64,000 nt of DNA from Allolobophora icterica (GCA_963556255.1 OY744615.1:13799531-13863530), one strand, 5' to 3'; counted from the first letter of the stretch, positions 42,568-53,314 are shown. Translations and numbers: made by a program. The notes: a model not told the origin generated them from the letters alone.

Positions 42568-43002
42568 GGTGGTGGTGGTGGTGGTGGTGGTGGTGGTGGT
42601 GGTGGTGGTGGTGGTGGTGGTGGTGGTGGTGGTGGTGGTGGTGGTGGTGGTGGTGGTGGTGGTGGTGGTGGTGGTGGTGGTGGTGGTGGTGGTGGTGGTG
42701 GTGGTGGTGGTGGTGGTGGTGGTGGTGGTGGTGGTGGTGGTGGTGGTGGTGGTGGTGGTGGTGGTGGTGGTGGTGGTGGTGGTGGTGGTGGTGGTGGTGG
42801 TGGTGGTGGTGGTGGTGGTGGTGGTGGTGGTGGTGGTGGTGGTGGTGGTGGTGGTGGTGGTGGTGGTGGTGGTGGTGGTGGTGGTGGTGGTGGTGGTGGT
42901 GGTGGTGGTGGTGGTGGTGGTGGTGGTGGTGGTGGTGGTGGTGGTGGTGGTGGTGGTGGTGGTGGTGGTGGTGGTGGTGGTGGTGGTGGTGGTGGTGGTG
43001 GT
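42568..43002 (+). repeat. (GGT)145, uninterrupted
   Basis: 435 bp of pure GGT with no visible interruption. Poly-Trp, poly-Val and poly-Thr frames over it are artefacts. Confidence 0.98.
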
Positions 43003-43517
43003 ATCTAAAAATGCATACACCAATATCAATAGAACTTCTGGTCCATAGACGATGTGCTTATTTGAACTGCGACTAGATTAGGGCCTGCTCTGTATATGGT
43101 ATGCGCGTCTCATTCGTGACCCGATACATCTGATGACCGTGTCATCGGACAAATAAAGACGATCGGGGTAATAACCCTGTCTACCGCCCTCTCACAGCTA
43201 CATGTGCACGCTGTGACCCCGGAAACAAATCTTGGTTTTAATGATTCTGTTTTGATTGAGCGTCGGTCTTCGGAGAATCTGTTTTAGCTCCGAGCAGACC
43301 TCATTATCTTGCATGATTTTACTTTCCATTGTATACAGGGATATTAAATGAAATTCGTGATTACATTATTAACCTACGATTACGACTGTATTCCGATTTT
43401 ATTACTATAATTATAGCCTGACTTTACGATTAACAGCTCTGCTTGCGATTACCATTATCTTGAGTTTACTACTACTATTATATTTTGAAATTACGATTAG
43501 CATTACATTAAAAGTTA
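43003..43517. other. Intergenic, nothing recognised
   Basis: Unique AT-rich DNA with an ATTAC-rich stretch from about 43360. Confidence 0.45.
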
Positions 43518-43525
43518 ACGATTAC

Positions 43526-43671
43526 CAGGGTGAGAATTGTCGGGGGGGGGTTGGAGGGTTCAACCCCCCAGTCTTTCTTAGGACCCTATAGTTAAGCCTT
43601 CATTGCACACCCCAACTCCACATGAATCATGGTCTAACCCCCCCAGTCTTTTTTCTACAATTCTCATACTG
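43526..43671 (+). mobile_element. hAT-type MITE of the CAGGGTGAGAAT family, 146 bp
   Basis: The left end CAGGGTGAGAATTGTCGGGG and the right end, inverted CAGTATGAGAATTGTAG, carry an exact 8-bp duplication ACGATTAC at 43518-43525 and 43672-43679. Confidence 0.93.
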
Positions 43672-43936
43672 ACGATTACTATTACTCTATGACTTAACGA
43701 TTATTACTGCATTTCGAGTATATGATTACTTTCTGAGTTCAAAATCATGATTTTTTCTGAGCTTATGATTTCGTTTTTGTGCATGGCTGGACACGCAATG
43801 TGCAAAACAATGACAACCTTCTCAACATATCTGAGCACAACGAAGACTGCGACGTTCAATGAGGCATTATTATAATTGTTGTTTTTTTTGCCCTGAGGTA
43901 CTTAGTTCTCCCTGCATTCAGGGTCTTAGATATTAC

Positions 43937-44627
43937 CAGGGTGGGAATTGTCGGAGGGTTGGGGGTTCAACCCCCTAGTCCAGGGATGGCGAACCTATGG
44001 CACGCGTGCCCAAAGTGGCACGCGTTCAAATTTTTTGGGCACGCGGAATTCAGAGCGTCCCCCAAAATTTCAAACTTAGAAATACAAAATCCCTGTAGGA
44101 ATCCACATTTTCTTGTTTGAAGGACTTCATGTGAACACTATTCAAAAAGATCTTTGAAATAACGTCTTCAATTCATTTTTTGTTACGCTTTGTTAACTAA
44201 AACCTATGTGAGAAAAATAATTATGTATACTGTGCAATATTCCCAAGGGCACGCGACGGTATTTTTAAAATGATTTAGCGGCATTTTGGCGCGCAGCTTA
44301 AAAAAGGTTCGCCACCTCTGCCCTATAGTCTTTCTTATGACCCCACAGTTAAGTATTCATTGCACACCCAAGAGGGGTCGTTTCCAACCCTCTCAGCTGT
44401 GCTAGTGTGACTTAGCATTAGTTTGAGTCTCTGACAAAGAGAAAAAATTTCCGTTTTAATAGCATGTATGCATTTTTGAATTTTCTCAACAAAAGAATTG
44501 ATTTTGATTGAGTTTGACTTGCAAAACTGCTAGCGTTGAAATCAGCTGCTTTCAAATTCTGTTGATATCATTTTGTAAATACGGGTAAATTGTTAAAACC
44601 CCATGTCTTTTTTCTACACCCACACTG
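43937..44627 (+). mobile_element. Longer member of the CAGGGTGAGAAT hAT family, with nested insertion
   Basis: The left end is CAGGGTGGGAATTGTCGG and the right end TCTACACCCACACTG. The duplication is GATATTAC (43929-43936) / GGTATTAC (44628-44635), 7 of 8. The interior has the family words and a nested 340-bp hAT element at 43981-44320. Confidence 0.8.
43981..44320 (+). mobile_element. hAT-type element with CAGGGATGGCGAACC ends, 340 bp
   Basis: Left CAGGGATGGCGAACC and right (inverted) CAGAGGTGGCGAACC, both followed inside by GCACGCG-type words. The flanks CCCTAGTC and CCCTATAGTC fit an 8-bp duplication altered by a 2-bp indel. It shares termini with 62740-63774. Confidence 0.8.
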
Positions 44628-44635
44628 GGTATTAC

Positions 44636-45614
44636 AAATGTGGTGAATCTGGAACGGCTATATACCTCTTCAATCGCGGGCAGAAATTTGTGCATTGCTG
44701 TATTCATTTCCTCGAAATGCAGTAATATTATCGTTTTAGTTATTGCTATTGTTATTAGTATTATTATTATTAATTTATTATTGTTATTACAAGTCAATAA
44801 ACCTCAAATGCGCTATAGTATACTAGCTCGGCAACTATACTATTGCATAATTATTATGCATGTGCCCGAAGGTCACAGGAGAAAACATTATAGTGCGCAA
44901 AACGCGCATTGACACATTCCAAACCGAGTAACGTAGCACTACGGGCCCTCAGGAGGGGGAGAACCAGGGCACAGATCTGCCAAAAGAGGACCCGGTCATG
45001 TCCGGACTTTGGTTGTTATAGATCCGAAATCTGACTAAAACGGTCCATGTGTGCATGCACACGAAAAAGCATTAATGCACGTGTATACGCAGCGCTTAAT
45101 GCACATTTCTTTGTTTATTATGAATGAAAAACTCCTAATGCACATTAGATCGATTTGCATAAAGAATGCGCAATTGCGCATTTAAATGGCATGCACGTGC
45201 AAAAACTATTATGAAAATCTGATATTGAACTGAAGCAACTGAAATATATTTTTCTTGCTATCTCTTCTTTCTATCCTTCCCTCTTCCGTAACTAAACAGT
45301 TTTCTTAAAGTTGCGCTATATAAAATTTAAATTTTATGTATTTCGATCCAGTGCTAATACATTGTTGTGTAACCCAGTGTATAATGATATGGAAGCCATG
45401 GATCTGCGTATGGTAAAATCTGCTCAAGGGTATTGGTGAGAGACCTTACAGAACTATGGAACTCACTTGCACCCACGTACATCCAGCCATGTATTTCGTA
45501 GTAACACAATTTTTAAAAGACACATTTAACATATTCCTGGGATTAAACATATTTAAGCAATCAATATAATTAGGCCTATATGTGTGCTTGTGTGTTTGTT
45601 TGCTTCGTTGTATT
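44636..45614. other. Intergenic, no gene recognised
   Basis: AT-rich. A GCATTAATGCAC-type word recurs near 45067-45135. Confidence 0.45.
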
Positions 45615-45797
45615 TATATACACAGAGAGAGACAGACAGAGATAGAGAGATCGAAAGAGAGACTGAGAGAGCGAGAGAGAGAGACAGACAGACAGACAGA
45701 GACAGACACAGAGACAGACACAGAGACAGAGACAGACAGACAGAGACAGACAGACAGACAGAGACAGACAGACAGACAGACAGACAGAGAGAGAGAC
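45615..45797 (+). repeat. (GAGA/GACA)n microsatellite
   Basis: About 180 bp of GAGAGACAGACA-type repetition. Arg/Asp/Gln/Thr frames are artefacts. Confidence 0.95.
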
Positions 45798-46309
45798 TAG
45801 AAATATATACATAGCGATGACAATGAGGTCATGCATCCTGTGCTGTCTTGTCCTTGCGCCACATAAATAGCAATTGCTACATTCTATAATCACTCTCTCT
45901 CGGAATAGCGGCGAATGAGGTTTTGTTCAGACGTTGTTGTGTCGGACAATCGCAGCATCATCAGCATTCAGCATCCGAAGCAGATTGAGCAGAAGTATTG
46001 TCCAGATCAAACACGAAACTGGGTCACCATCTATAATAGGTCTCTATATCTATAAATGGCGATCCCCGCCCACGTTCGCTTCCGATGAGTGGCTCTGTGA
46101 GGATTTGGAATCCACATGCTTTGTTTAAAACATTAGTTTAAGATCTGAGCTGACGTACGTTACATATCGGGTTTATATGTATCATCATCACCAATCGCAG
46201 TTTAGTCATCATTATCATCCGCATCATCAGCATCAACGTCATTGTCGTCATCGTAATCCGCACATCTCTCCATCCTTCTATATATGTGCAACCATGTAGC
46301 TTTTTATCT
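45798..46309. other. Intergenic, ATC patch
   Basis: A short ATCATC-rich patch lies near 46180-46255. No gene. Confidence 0.4.
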
Positions 46310-46760
46310 GTCTATCTGTCTGCCTGTCTGTCAGTCTGTCTGTCAGCCTGTCTCTCCGTCAGTATGCCTGTCTGTCTGTTTGTCTTTCTTTCAGTCTGTC
46401 TGTCAGTCTGTCAGTCTGTTAGTCTGTCAGTATGTCTCTGTCTCTCTGTCAGTCTGTCTGTCAGTCAGTCTGTCAGTATGTATGTCCGTCCGTCTGCCTC
46501 TCTGTCGTTGCTTCTTTGCAGACTGTCTGTCAGTCTGTCAATATATGTCTCTGTCTCTCTGTCAGTCTGTTTGTCTGTCTGTTTGTCTGTCTATCTGTCC
46601 ATCCTTCGATCGACCCATCGATCTCTCGATCCATCAATCAATCCATGCACTCATCCATCCATCCTTCCATCCATCCTTCCATCCATCTATCCTTCCACCC
46701 ATCCTTTCTTCCATCCTTCCAAGCTTTCTTTTTTCTTCCATCCATCGTCAGCTGGTGGCC
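46310..46760 (+). repeat. Degenerate CTGT then CCAT repeats
   Basis: CTGTCTGTCAGTCTGT units to about 46600, then CCATCCAT/CCTTCCATCC to about 46745. Confidence 0.9.
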
Positions 46761-46791
46761 ATGTTCCCCTCATCGTCGTCATCTCTTGGTC

Positions 46792-46792
<1 letters not shown>

Positions 46793-46869
<77 letters not shown>
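46793..46869 (+). repeat. (GT)n microsatellite
   Basis: About 38 GT copies. Confidence 0.97.
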
Positions 46870-46873
<4 letters not shown>

Positions 46874-47160
46874 TGCGCTGGTCGGTCGTCGAAGATTTGT
46901 ATGATTTGTATCGAAGCTACGCGACGGTTCGAAAGGTCGACGTCGAATCGATGGAACGGGCGAGCGTAATGAATCACCCGGGGTCATCGCGGGTCAGCCG
47001 CCGAAGACGACCGGGGTTCCGACCTTGCCCGAGTTAATGCCACTTTACCGACGGACTCATCTCCTGGCGCAGCATAATGGCCCCCGGCTCCCACCCCACC
47101 CACTTCCACTCCAGTCTCCCCCTGTGGTACACCACTCCAGCTCAGCAGTGTCGCTTCTTT
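46870..47160. promoter_or_regulatory. CpG-dense unique island
   Basis: CpG-rich non-repetitive sequence (GTCGACGTCGAATCGATGG; CGGGTCAGCCGCCGAAGACG) between microsatellites. Regulatory status is inference. Confidence 0.2.
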
Positions 47161-47404
47161 CTTCTCTGTCTGTGAATATGTCTCTATGTTTCTGTCTGTA
47201 TGTCTGTTTATGTCTGTCTCCTACTCTGTTCGTTCGATGTCGTTGCTTCTTTGTGTCTCTCTGTTCATCTGATGGACTGTCTGTCTGTACGTATGTCTCT
47301 GTCTGCGTGTGTACACAGTCCGTCTCTGTCTCTCTCATCATTCACTGTCGATGTATCTTTCTATCTCTCTGTCTCTCTTCAGCCCCATTTCTCCCTTTCT
47401 CGAT

Positions 47405-47406
<2 letters not shown>

Positions 47407-47497
<91 letters not shown>
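47407..47497 (+). repeat. (CT)n microsatellite
   Basis: About 45 pure CT copies within a wider CTGTCTCT-rich region (about 47160-47600). Confidence 0.97.
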
Positions 47498-47501
<4 letters not shown>

Positions 47502-47732
47502 TCTCTACGTCTCCTGCAGCGTCGCTCTCATTCTCTATCTATTTTTTTTTCTCTTACTCTCTGTCTCGTTGCTTCTCTTCATCTATCTATCTTCCTCTGT
47601 TTCTCTGTCCAGCTCTTCTTTTCCGTATATAGTAACCTTACCCTACGCATCACGCTCCCACCCGCTGGCTCCCACTCCCACACCCCTCCATCCCTCGCTT
47701 CCTGCCTCCCTGCAGCCTCCGTATCCGTTTCG

Positions 47733-47734
<2 letters not shown>

Positions 47735-47766
<32 letters not shown>
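47735..47766 (+). repeat. (AGC)n microsatellite
   Basis: Ten or so AGC/CAG triplets. Confidence 0.9.
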
Positions 47767-47767
<1 letters not shown>

Positions 47768-47964
47768 TCTCTTCCCTGCCTTTCCGTCCATTCGGGGCAG
47801 ATAGTCGTCGTTCCTTTGCTATCTGCGTCGATTCATCACTCGCGGTTGACACACTCTGCATCTCGCTCCACTGGACAAAGATAGCAACCAGCGCCGTCTG
47901 CATCCATCCAGCTGCCGCCGCTGCTGATGCTCTGGGTTGTAGGCATACACGGTATATACGGAAC

Positions 47965-48140
47965 ACGGTAGCCGATTGGTTAGAGCGCTCGCCTTGTATC
48001 GCAGACAGTACGGGTTCGAGCCTTCTCCCCTGTGACGGTCATGCACTATAGGGACCTTGAGAAAGTCCTTCACCCACAGCTGCTTAGCGCCATCGATTGA
48101 TGCTTGGGTGTTATGCAGGCACGCTTAATAAATGCGCAGT
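47965..48140 (+). repeat. tRNA-headed SINE
   Basis: A-box region GGTAGCCGATTGGTTAGAGC at 47967, B box GGGTTCGAGCC at 48012, body AAAGTCCTTCACCCACAGC and CATCGATTGATGCTTGGG. The 3' part is diverged. Confidence 0.75.
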
Positions 48141-48377
48141 GATAGTATACTATGCTCCTAATACTGATGGGAATGCGGCTATTGCTTCTGCATGCCATCA
48201 GCTGCGCATGTCCGCGTATAATGTAAATTCCGGATAAAGACTTACATCTTTACTCTAACATAGTGCGTTTCATAATCGCTGGAGAGTTTTGAGACGTGGG
48301 GCCTATAATATGTATTTATTAACTCCTCTCAAAAGCTTTGAACTATATTTAAAGGCTTTATAGCTTGGGTCTAGATT
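48141..48377. other. Intergenic, nothing recognised
   Basis: Short unique stretch between a SINE and a LINE tail. Confidence 0.4.
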
Positions 48378-48672
48378 ATTATTATTAAGGAGCTTTTATA
48401 TAGCGCCACTTCAAGGTGATCTACTCAGAAGCGCTCCTAGTCCAACCACGGCTAAATAGAGTAGTTTTCAAGTTTGTAAGAAACAAGGTAGTGTGAGTCG
48501 TAGGGACCAGGCGAAGTGCAACAGGAAGGCCATTCCAGGTTGCGGGGCCAGCCACCGAAAAAGAACGGCGCTGCATAATGGCTGTCCGCGTACGGGGATC
48601 AAGAGGTCGGCCTGGTCTATATCTATATAGATTTAAGCTTGCAAATGTGTGTACATACACATACATGGACAC
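48378..48672 (-). pseudogene. L2/CR1-like LINE C-terminal fragment with SINE-type 3' end
   Basis: The reverse-strand frame reads RPGRPLDPRTRTAIMQRRSF, SVAGPATWNGLPVALRL and FLTNLKTTLFSRGWTRSASE before a stop. The 3' UTR (AGCGCTTCTGAGTAGATCACC, GTGGCGCTATATAAAAGCTCC) ends in (AAT)n. This 3' end is the same as that of the SINEs at 21240 and 52181. Confidence 0.75.
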
Positions 48673-49279
48673 ATAATATTATATACATGCAAATATACAT
48701 ACATTGTCTGAGCCTTTTATTGAATCAACACCGAATGGTTAAATTACAGGCAATCTGAATATTTTATCAGTTGAAACATATACGTTGCTGTTGCGATGTC
48801 GGCGTTCATGCGTTTTACGTATAGGCCCCTATTATAAGGATGTCAATGGCAAACGCATTGTTCTCGAGTTACCATGATTACTGAAACTCGTTTCTTGTCA
48901 GTGTCACACAATCAAACACGAGGAAACTCCAAAGGGTTCGGAACTCTTTCCATGGCTATGACATATTTCTTCTAAATATGACATCTCTTCAGAAATCTTT
49001 GCATTGGCTTCTTGTTCAGCAAAGGCTTTGTTTCCAATTGGGGCAAGTTTTTAATTATGTCAAAATTTGTTGATTTAATTAGTTGAATTAGATATAATAA
49101 ACATCTGTTTCTACTGCTAAATTCGGCCAAGTTATAAGGCTTATAATCGAAATCGTCGATGTCCCAAAATGACCTTGACCATCACCTTTTAATATGAAGA
49201 TGACCCCGAATGGAGTATCAGAAATGAGTCCCACATACCGAAATCAGTATAACATTAGAGGTCCTACATGTGCATATAC
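48673..49279. other. Intergenic, no gene recognised
   Basis: AT-rich unique sequence. Confidence 0.45.
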
Positions 49280-49992
49280 TAGGGTTGCCACCTCCTAAGG
49301 ATACGAATCCGGGATATTCAGGAAATTCTTTTAACATTTGCAATTGCACTGATAGAACAGAATCTAAGTATAGTTTTAAAGCATTTTGTTTTAGACAAAA
49401 TATCAGCAGTCACAAACAGGTATAGAAAATACGAAGGACACAACTTTCAAGAGTTCACCACCCTCAATAGACTCTGTATCTGCCAGTTTTGTGAAAAAAT
49501 TACTCCATCGATCGACCACGCTTTCGTTGTTCTCTACAAGACTTAGTGCTGTTTGGACGTCACGCAGAATACAGAAGTCTTCATAGTAGCGGTCTTTATC
49601 TATGTCAATGCAAAACTTGACTGCTAGTTCCTCAAATAAGGTCCAGACCACTGGTTCCTTCAAGGTTTAAATACTCATTGCTTGAAATTCTGAATCCTGG
49701 AAGTTGTACCACTTGTCTAAGTAGTTTAAACACATGCTGTAAAATTGATCAGCATCACCTTCGAAACGTCTTCTTTTAACCTCTGGTAAGAATAAGTAAA
49801 TCTTTAGCAGCATGTCCATAAAATTTGTCTTTAACCTTGAACGAACCAGTGGTCTGGACCTTATTTGAGGAACTAGGACTTTTCAGCATTCCGGGATATT
49901 TCAAAGTTTTCCAAATTAATTCCTGGAGACGAGAGATCATATCGAAATACGGGAGACTCCCGCCCAATCCGGGAGAGGTGCATGCAACCCTA
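49280..49992 (-). mobile_element. hAT element remnant, 713 bp, with transposase fragments
   Basis: Termini TAGGGTTGCCACC and (inverted) TAGGGTTGCATGC with an exact 8-bp duplication GCATATAC at 49272-49279 and 49993-50000. It contains a reverse-strand transposase C-terminus and, near the right side, an inverted copy of about 47 bp of the same coding sequence (49624-49671 against 49830-49876). Confidence 0.85.
49403..49785 (-). pseudogene. hAT transposase, C-terminal fragment
   Basis: The reverse strand gives FEGDADQFYSMCLNYLDKWY, an in-frame stop at about 49664, then KEPVVWTLFEELAVKF, SVVDRWSNFFTKLADT and LLKVVSFVFSIPVCDC. The last block corresponds to the C-terminal dimerisation region of hAT transposases, where LLKVVSFVFSIPVSN is normally followed by a VERVFS-like motif that is lost here. 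The N-terminal zinc finger and the catalytic core are absent, so it cannot be active. Confidence 0.65.
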
Positions 49993-49997
49993 GCATA

Positions 49998-50242
49998 TAC
50001 TCTAAAAAACCGATAAATTTTCCAATATATCCAACGGCGGGAATATTGCATTTGGCCATAGCGTCATTTGTGGCAACGTGGTCGAGAAGCACCTCGGTGA
50101 TTGTCATGTCTAGGGACCCACTGACTAAGTGGAAGTGAGAAATTTCCCCAAGATCATTTTGCAAACGGGTCGACAGGCCAAGTCCTTCATTAGAGAGCTT
50201 TTTGTCTGATCGAGCAATGTTATGCAGTATTGTTCGTTCCAC
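49998..50242 (-). other. Unassigned open frame interrupted by the hAT insertion
   Basis: The reverse-strand frame reads RTILHNIARSDKKLSNEGLG, QNDLGEISHFHLVSGSLDM and CNIPAVGYIGKFIGFLEYM for about 80 codons. A stop precedes it and no ATG or homology is recognised. It may be a fragment of an older mobile element or simply a chance frame. Confidence 0.2.
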
Positions 50243-50430
50243 TTATTTGCCATCTGCAGGCCTTTTTCAGAGCTGCACTAATGCACGATGAAATCGAGTA
50301 TAGAGTGCATATACATAATTATCTGTTCACGTCATCTGACTATATATAGCCGAGCTACTCCTATAGAGCGCATGTGAGGTGTATTTATATTAACCTGCGC
50401 TTTACAGATCTTCTTTATAAATTTCCGTAA

Positions 50431-50447
50431 AAATAATAATAATAAGT

Positions 50448-50538
<91 letters not shown>

Positions 50539-50595
50539 CAACAACAATAACAACAATAACAACAACAATAATAATAATAATAATAATAATAATAA
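50431..50595 (+). repeat. (AAT)n/(AAC)n microsatellite
   Basis: About 55 triplets, mainly AAT with an AAC block near 50535-50570. Confidence 0.95.
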
Positions 50596-50665
50596 ACAGT
50601 TTCCCGTCAAAGCACTGTATTAGTGTTCGTGAAGTCATAAACTATTTACTCACACGTGAAATCTA

Positions 50666-51475
50666 CAGGGTGCGGCAAAATAAAGTAATCCCCTGCAGTG
50701 TTTGGTTGATATCTCAAGAACGAAGTTGGATTTTTATAAGAAAATTTACACGTCCATTGGTCATTCATATCTACGTACAATTGCCAAATTACATTATATT
50801 ATCACAACAATTGACTAAGTTATGCTATTTGAACAGAGACAAGCCCACCCCTTATAACGTGCAAATTTTACGGTTGCGTTATTGGGTGTACTGTAGCATT
50901 TATTATGAAAACAAAAAACAGGGCACCAGCTTAAAAGCAACGTCTTCACAGTGACGTAAATTGATCTGGCAGAGGAACTTGTAAATAAAGAACTCATATT
51001 TAGCTAATATTGTTGTTAAAAACGAGTGTTTTGAACTCAGTAAAAATGGGAAAGGTGTCGCATGAGGACAAAATGCGAATGCAGACGCTACGTTAACAGG
51101 GATACGGAGCAAAAGCAATAATTCGTTCGTACCCGTACAAACAATGGAAATTAAGTACCGTTCAAAAACTTTGAACACTTAATGTAAAATTGAAAGTGCA
51201 ATTCGTAAAGCTTTGTTGTAAAAATATTTCAAGTTGTACCATTTATTTTCTTGTTTCTTTACAAAGTAACTATTTTTAACCATGTAAAATCGTGGGGGGT
51301 GTCGTGTTTGAAATAACATAACTTTGTCATATTTCAAGATTGTTAAATAACATTTGGAACTTATATGTAGATGTGAACAGACAATATCATTACCAAGTTT
51401 TATATAAAAATGCTAAGCGGTTGCTACAGAATTTGCAACACACTGCAGGGGATTACTTTATTTTGCCGCACCCTG
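50666..51475 (+). mobile_element. Mariner-type nonautonomous element, 810 bp
   Basis: A 36-bp perfect terminal inverted repeat (50666-50701, beginning CAGGGTGCGGCAAAATAAAG; mirrored at 51440-51475) flanked by TA on both sides. It carries the remnant of a transposase N-terminus. Confidence 0.93.
51046..51172 (+). pseudogene. Mariner transposase N-terminal remnant
   Basis: From ATG 51046: MGKVSHEDKMRMQTLR, stop, QGYGAKAIIRSYPYKQWKL, STVQKL, stop. This is the first helix-turn-helix DNA-binding region of mariner-type transposases. The rest of the binding domain and the DDE catalytic domain are missing, so mobility would depend on a full-length relative. Confidence 0.65.
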
Positions 51476-52180
51476 TATGTAACACCGATTCAGTTTAGAT
51501 ATATTGTTTCTGCATCAGCGCCATGATATAATGGAACAACATTAAACATAATATTATCTGCAGCTGAGTGCATATATATGCATCAACTTTGAACCAATTA
51601 TTATTCACGTAACTGAGTGCTTACATAATTTGTGCACTTGTTAGCAATTGTCGACCATGCACAAGGAACGGTTTATCACGTGTGCATGCACGGGTTCGCC
51701 CTGCGGGGGTATACACACAGAGAATCCACAAACCTCTAGCCTATATATAGCCCAAGGATTTTAAAGTAGACTTTCTAAGAAATTATGTTCTACCCTTGAA
51801 TAAATACAATACAAACGCTTATGCATTCAATGTCATCGTCAACATCTTCCTCTTCTTCTTTCTCATCCTCATCACTATGGCATCAGCATCAAAGTCATCC
51901 TATAGGCTATCATCGTTATATCATCCGGGTCATCGTGATCAGCAGCAGCAACAAAAGATGCACTGCTCATCTTTCGGTCATTTATCAAGTCTAATTTTTT
52001 TTTAATCACGAAGACTACATGCCTTGTAATAGTAATTGCAAATTTATATAGCGCCACTTCAGAGAGACTTCTATATATAGGCGCTCCAAAATTGTCTTGT
52101 TGTATATTCTATTATATCCTTATCTTTCTTTGTTTCACTTTCTTTTGAATCTTGACAACTGCGCATTGTAAATGTAATTG
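51476..52180. other. Intergenic with short LINE remnant
   Basis: CTTTCGGTCATTTATCAAGTC near 51970 matches the reverse-strand 3' region of the LINE at 11213. A retroposon tail (TATATAGCGCCACTTCAGAGAG) is near 52045. No gene. Confidence 0.45.
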
Positions 52181-52428
52181 TGGGGGCGTGGTGGCTCAGT
52201 GGTAAGTTCGACGCCTTGTGACCGGAGGGTTGCAGGTTCGAATCTCACTCTAGCCGCTGCGTAGGGCCTACGGACCTTGGGCAAGTCCCTCACTCACAAT
52301 TGCTCGGTGCGCTTCGGCGTGAAAATTCCGGCACAGTATCAAATGCTGTAGTCGGGAGCGCCTCTGAGTAGTAGTTGACTTCGAGAGGCGCTATAGAAAT
52401 ATCCGGAATAAATAAAGAAAATAAATAA
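52181..52428 (+). repeat. Full-length tRNA-headed SINE, about 245 bp
   Basis: A box GTGGCTCAGTGGTA at 52191-52204, B box GGTTCGAATCT at 52235-52245, body AAGTCCCTCACTCACAATTGC, and the LINE-type 3' end GGGAGCGCCTCTGAGTAGTAG then GAGGCGCTATAGAAAT and an AATAAA-rich tail. It is the best-preserved SINE in the window. Confidence 0.85.
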
Positions 52429-53039
52429 AATCATCAGAAATTTCTACAGCGCCGCCTTAAAAGGAACTATGATGATCCGTGGCGCATACACTGTCTACAA
52501 TGTCTACATGATGGTCTTCATTATTTGGCTGAGGTTTTTGACAACAAATATCCATCGCTAAGCAAACAACGATCAGATCACAAGTGAAATGTGATGTATG
52601 CATGGCCAACCAACGGATTTCCATCGACGGTTAACAGTTGCAATTACGCAGGATTCGGTCTACTGACCGCATGAGCAAATCAACCGGAGTCTTTGCTGAA
52701 AACAATTAACTACGACATGTAAAAAAGAACAAACTGAACTATGAAATCAATCATTATTGCTGATGTAAATCCATAATGTAGCGCCATATAAATGGGTAAA
52801 TAATAATAATATTAGTAATTATAATTTAAAATATGATATATGGCCTAAATTGAAAACAAAACCACAGTGAACTATGAAATAATAAAATGAACAAAATAAC
52901 AATGCAGTGAACAGTGGAATCAACACAGTATAATATCAGTATTAATGATAACGATATTATAATTTTATTATTGTTATTGCTATTTTTTCCTGAGGTACAT
53001 ATCTGATCCCTCGGGATTGCAAAAATTATTTTGTTTACC
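52429..53039. other. Intergenic, no gene recognised
   Basis: AT-rich with SINE-tail fragments (TAGCGCCATATAAATGGG near 52775). Paired words CCTGAGGTACATATCTGATCC and CCCGAGGTATATATGATCC (52990, 53038) recur at 53343. Confidence 0.4.
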
Positions 53040-53071
53040 CGAGGTATATATGATCCCTCAGGTGTCAGATA

Positions 53072-53296
53072 CTAATTAAATATGTTGATTCTGGAGTGGC
53101 CGTCCTGGTCAAGATCTGGAACAACGAAAGTGCTGTGGAAGGCAACTGCATTGAAACGCTGAATAATGATGGATATGCGTTGAAACAAATAACTGGTTTC
53201 TCTAGGGTCTCCAGATGTCTGGTGCAGGAGACGCCCTAGGTCGGTGAGAAAAGCCAGTCCCTTGGCGTTAACTGGTCCCAAGGTCTCAAAGGCCAA
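53072..53296 (-). pseudogene. Non-LTR retrotransposon ORF, C-terminal tail
   Basis: The reverse-strand frame reads FETLGPVNAKGLAFLTDLGR, then SGDPRETSYLFQRISIIIQR and FNAVAFHSTF before a stop. An ETLGP...LGRR...SGDPRE..FLFQRLS..IQRFNAV tail is frequent at the end of repeated reverse-transcriptase proteins in invertebrate genomes. No RT core remains. Confidence 0.55.
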
Positions 53297-53314
53297 TGGG
53301 ACAAAATGGTAAGA

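Noticed and set aside
42480..43076. Long open frames of poly-Trp / poly-Val / poly-Thr
   Set aside because: Translations of the uninterrupted GGT array; no coding evidence.
46284..48051. Several Cys/Ser/Val- and Ser/Leu-rich frames
   Set aside because: CTGT, GT and CT microsatellites; no domain or splice structure.
52181..52260. Functional tRNA genes (also near 4880, 21580, 29640, 48010)
   Set aside because: A and B boxes are present, but the sequences continue into shared SINE bodies and no full cloverleaf is evident.
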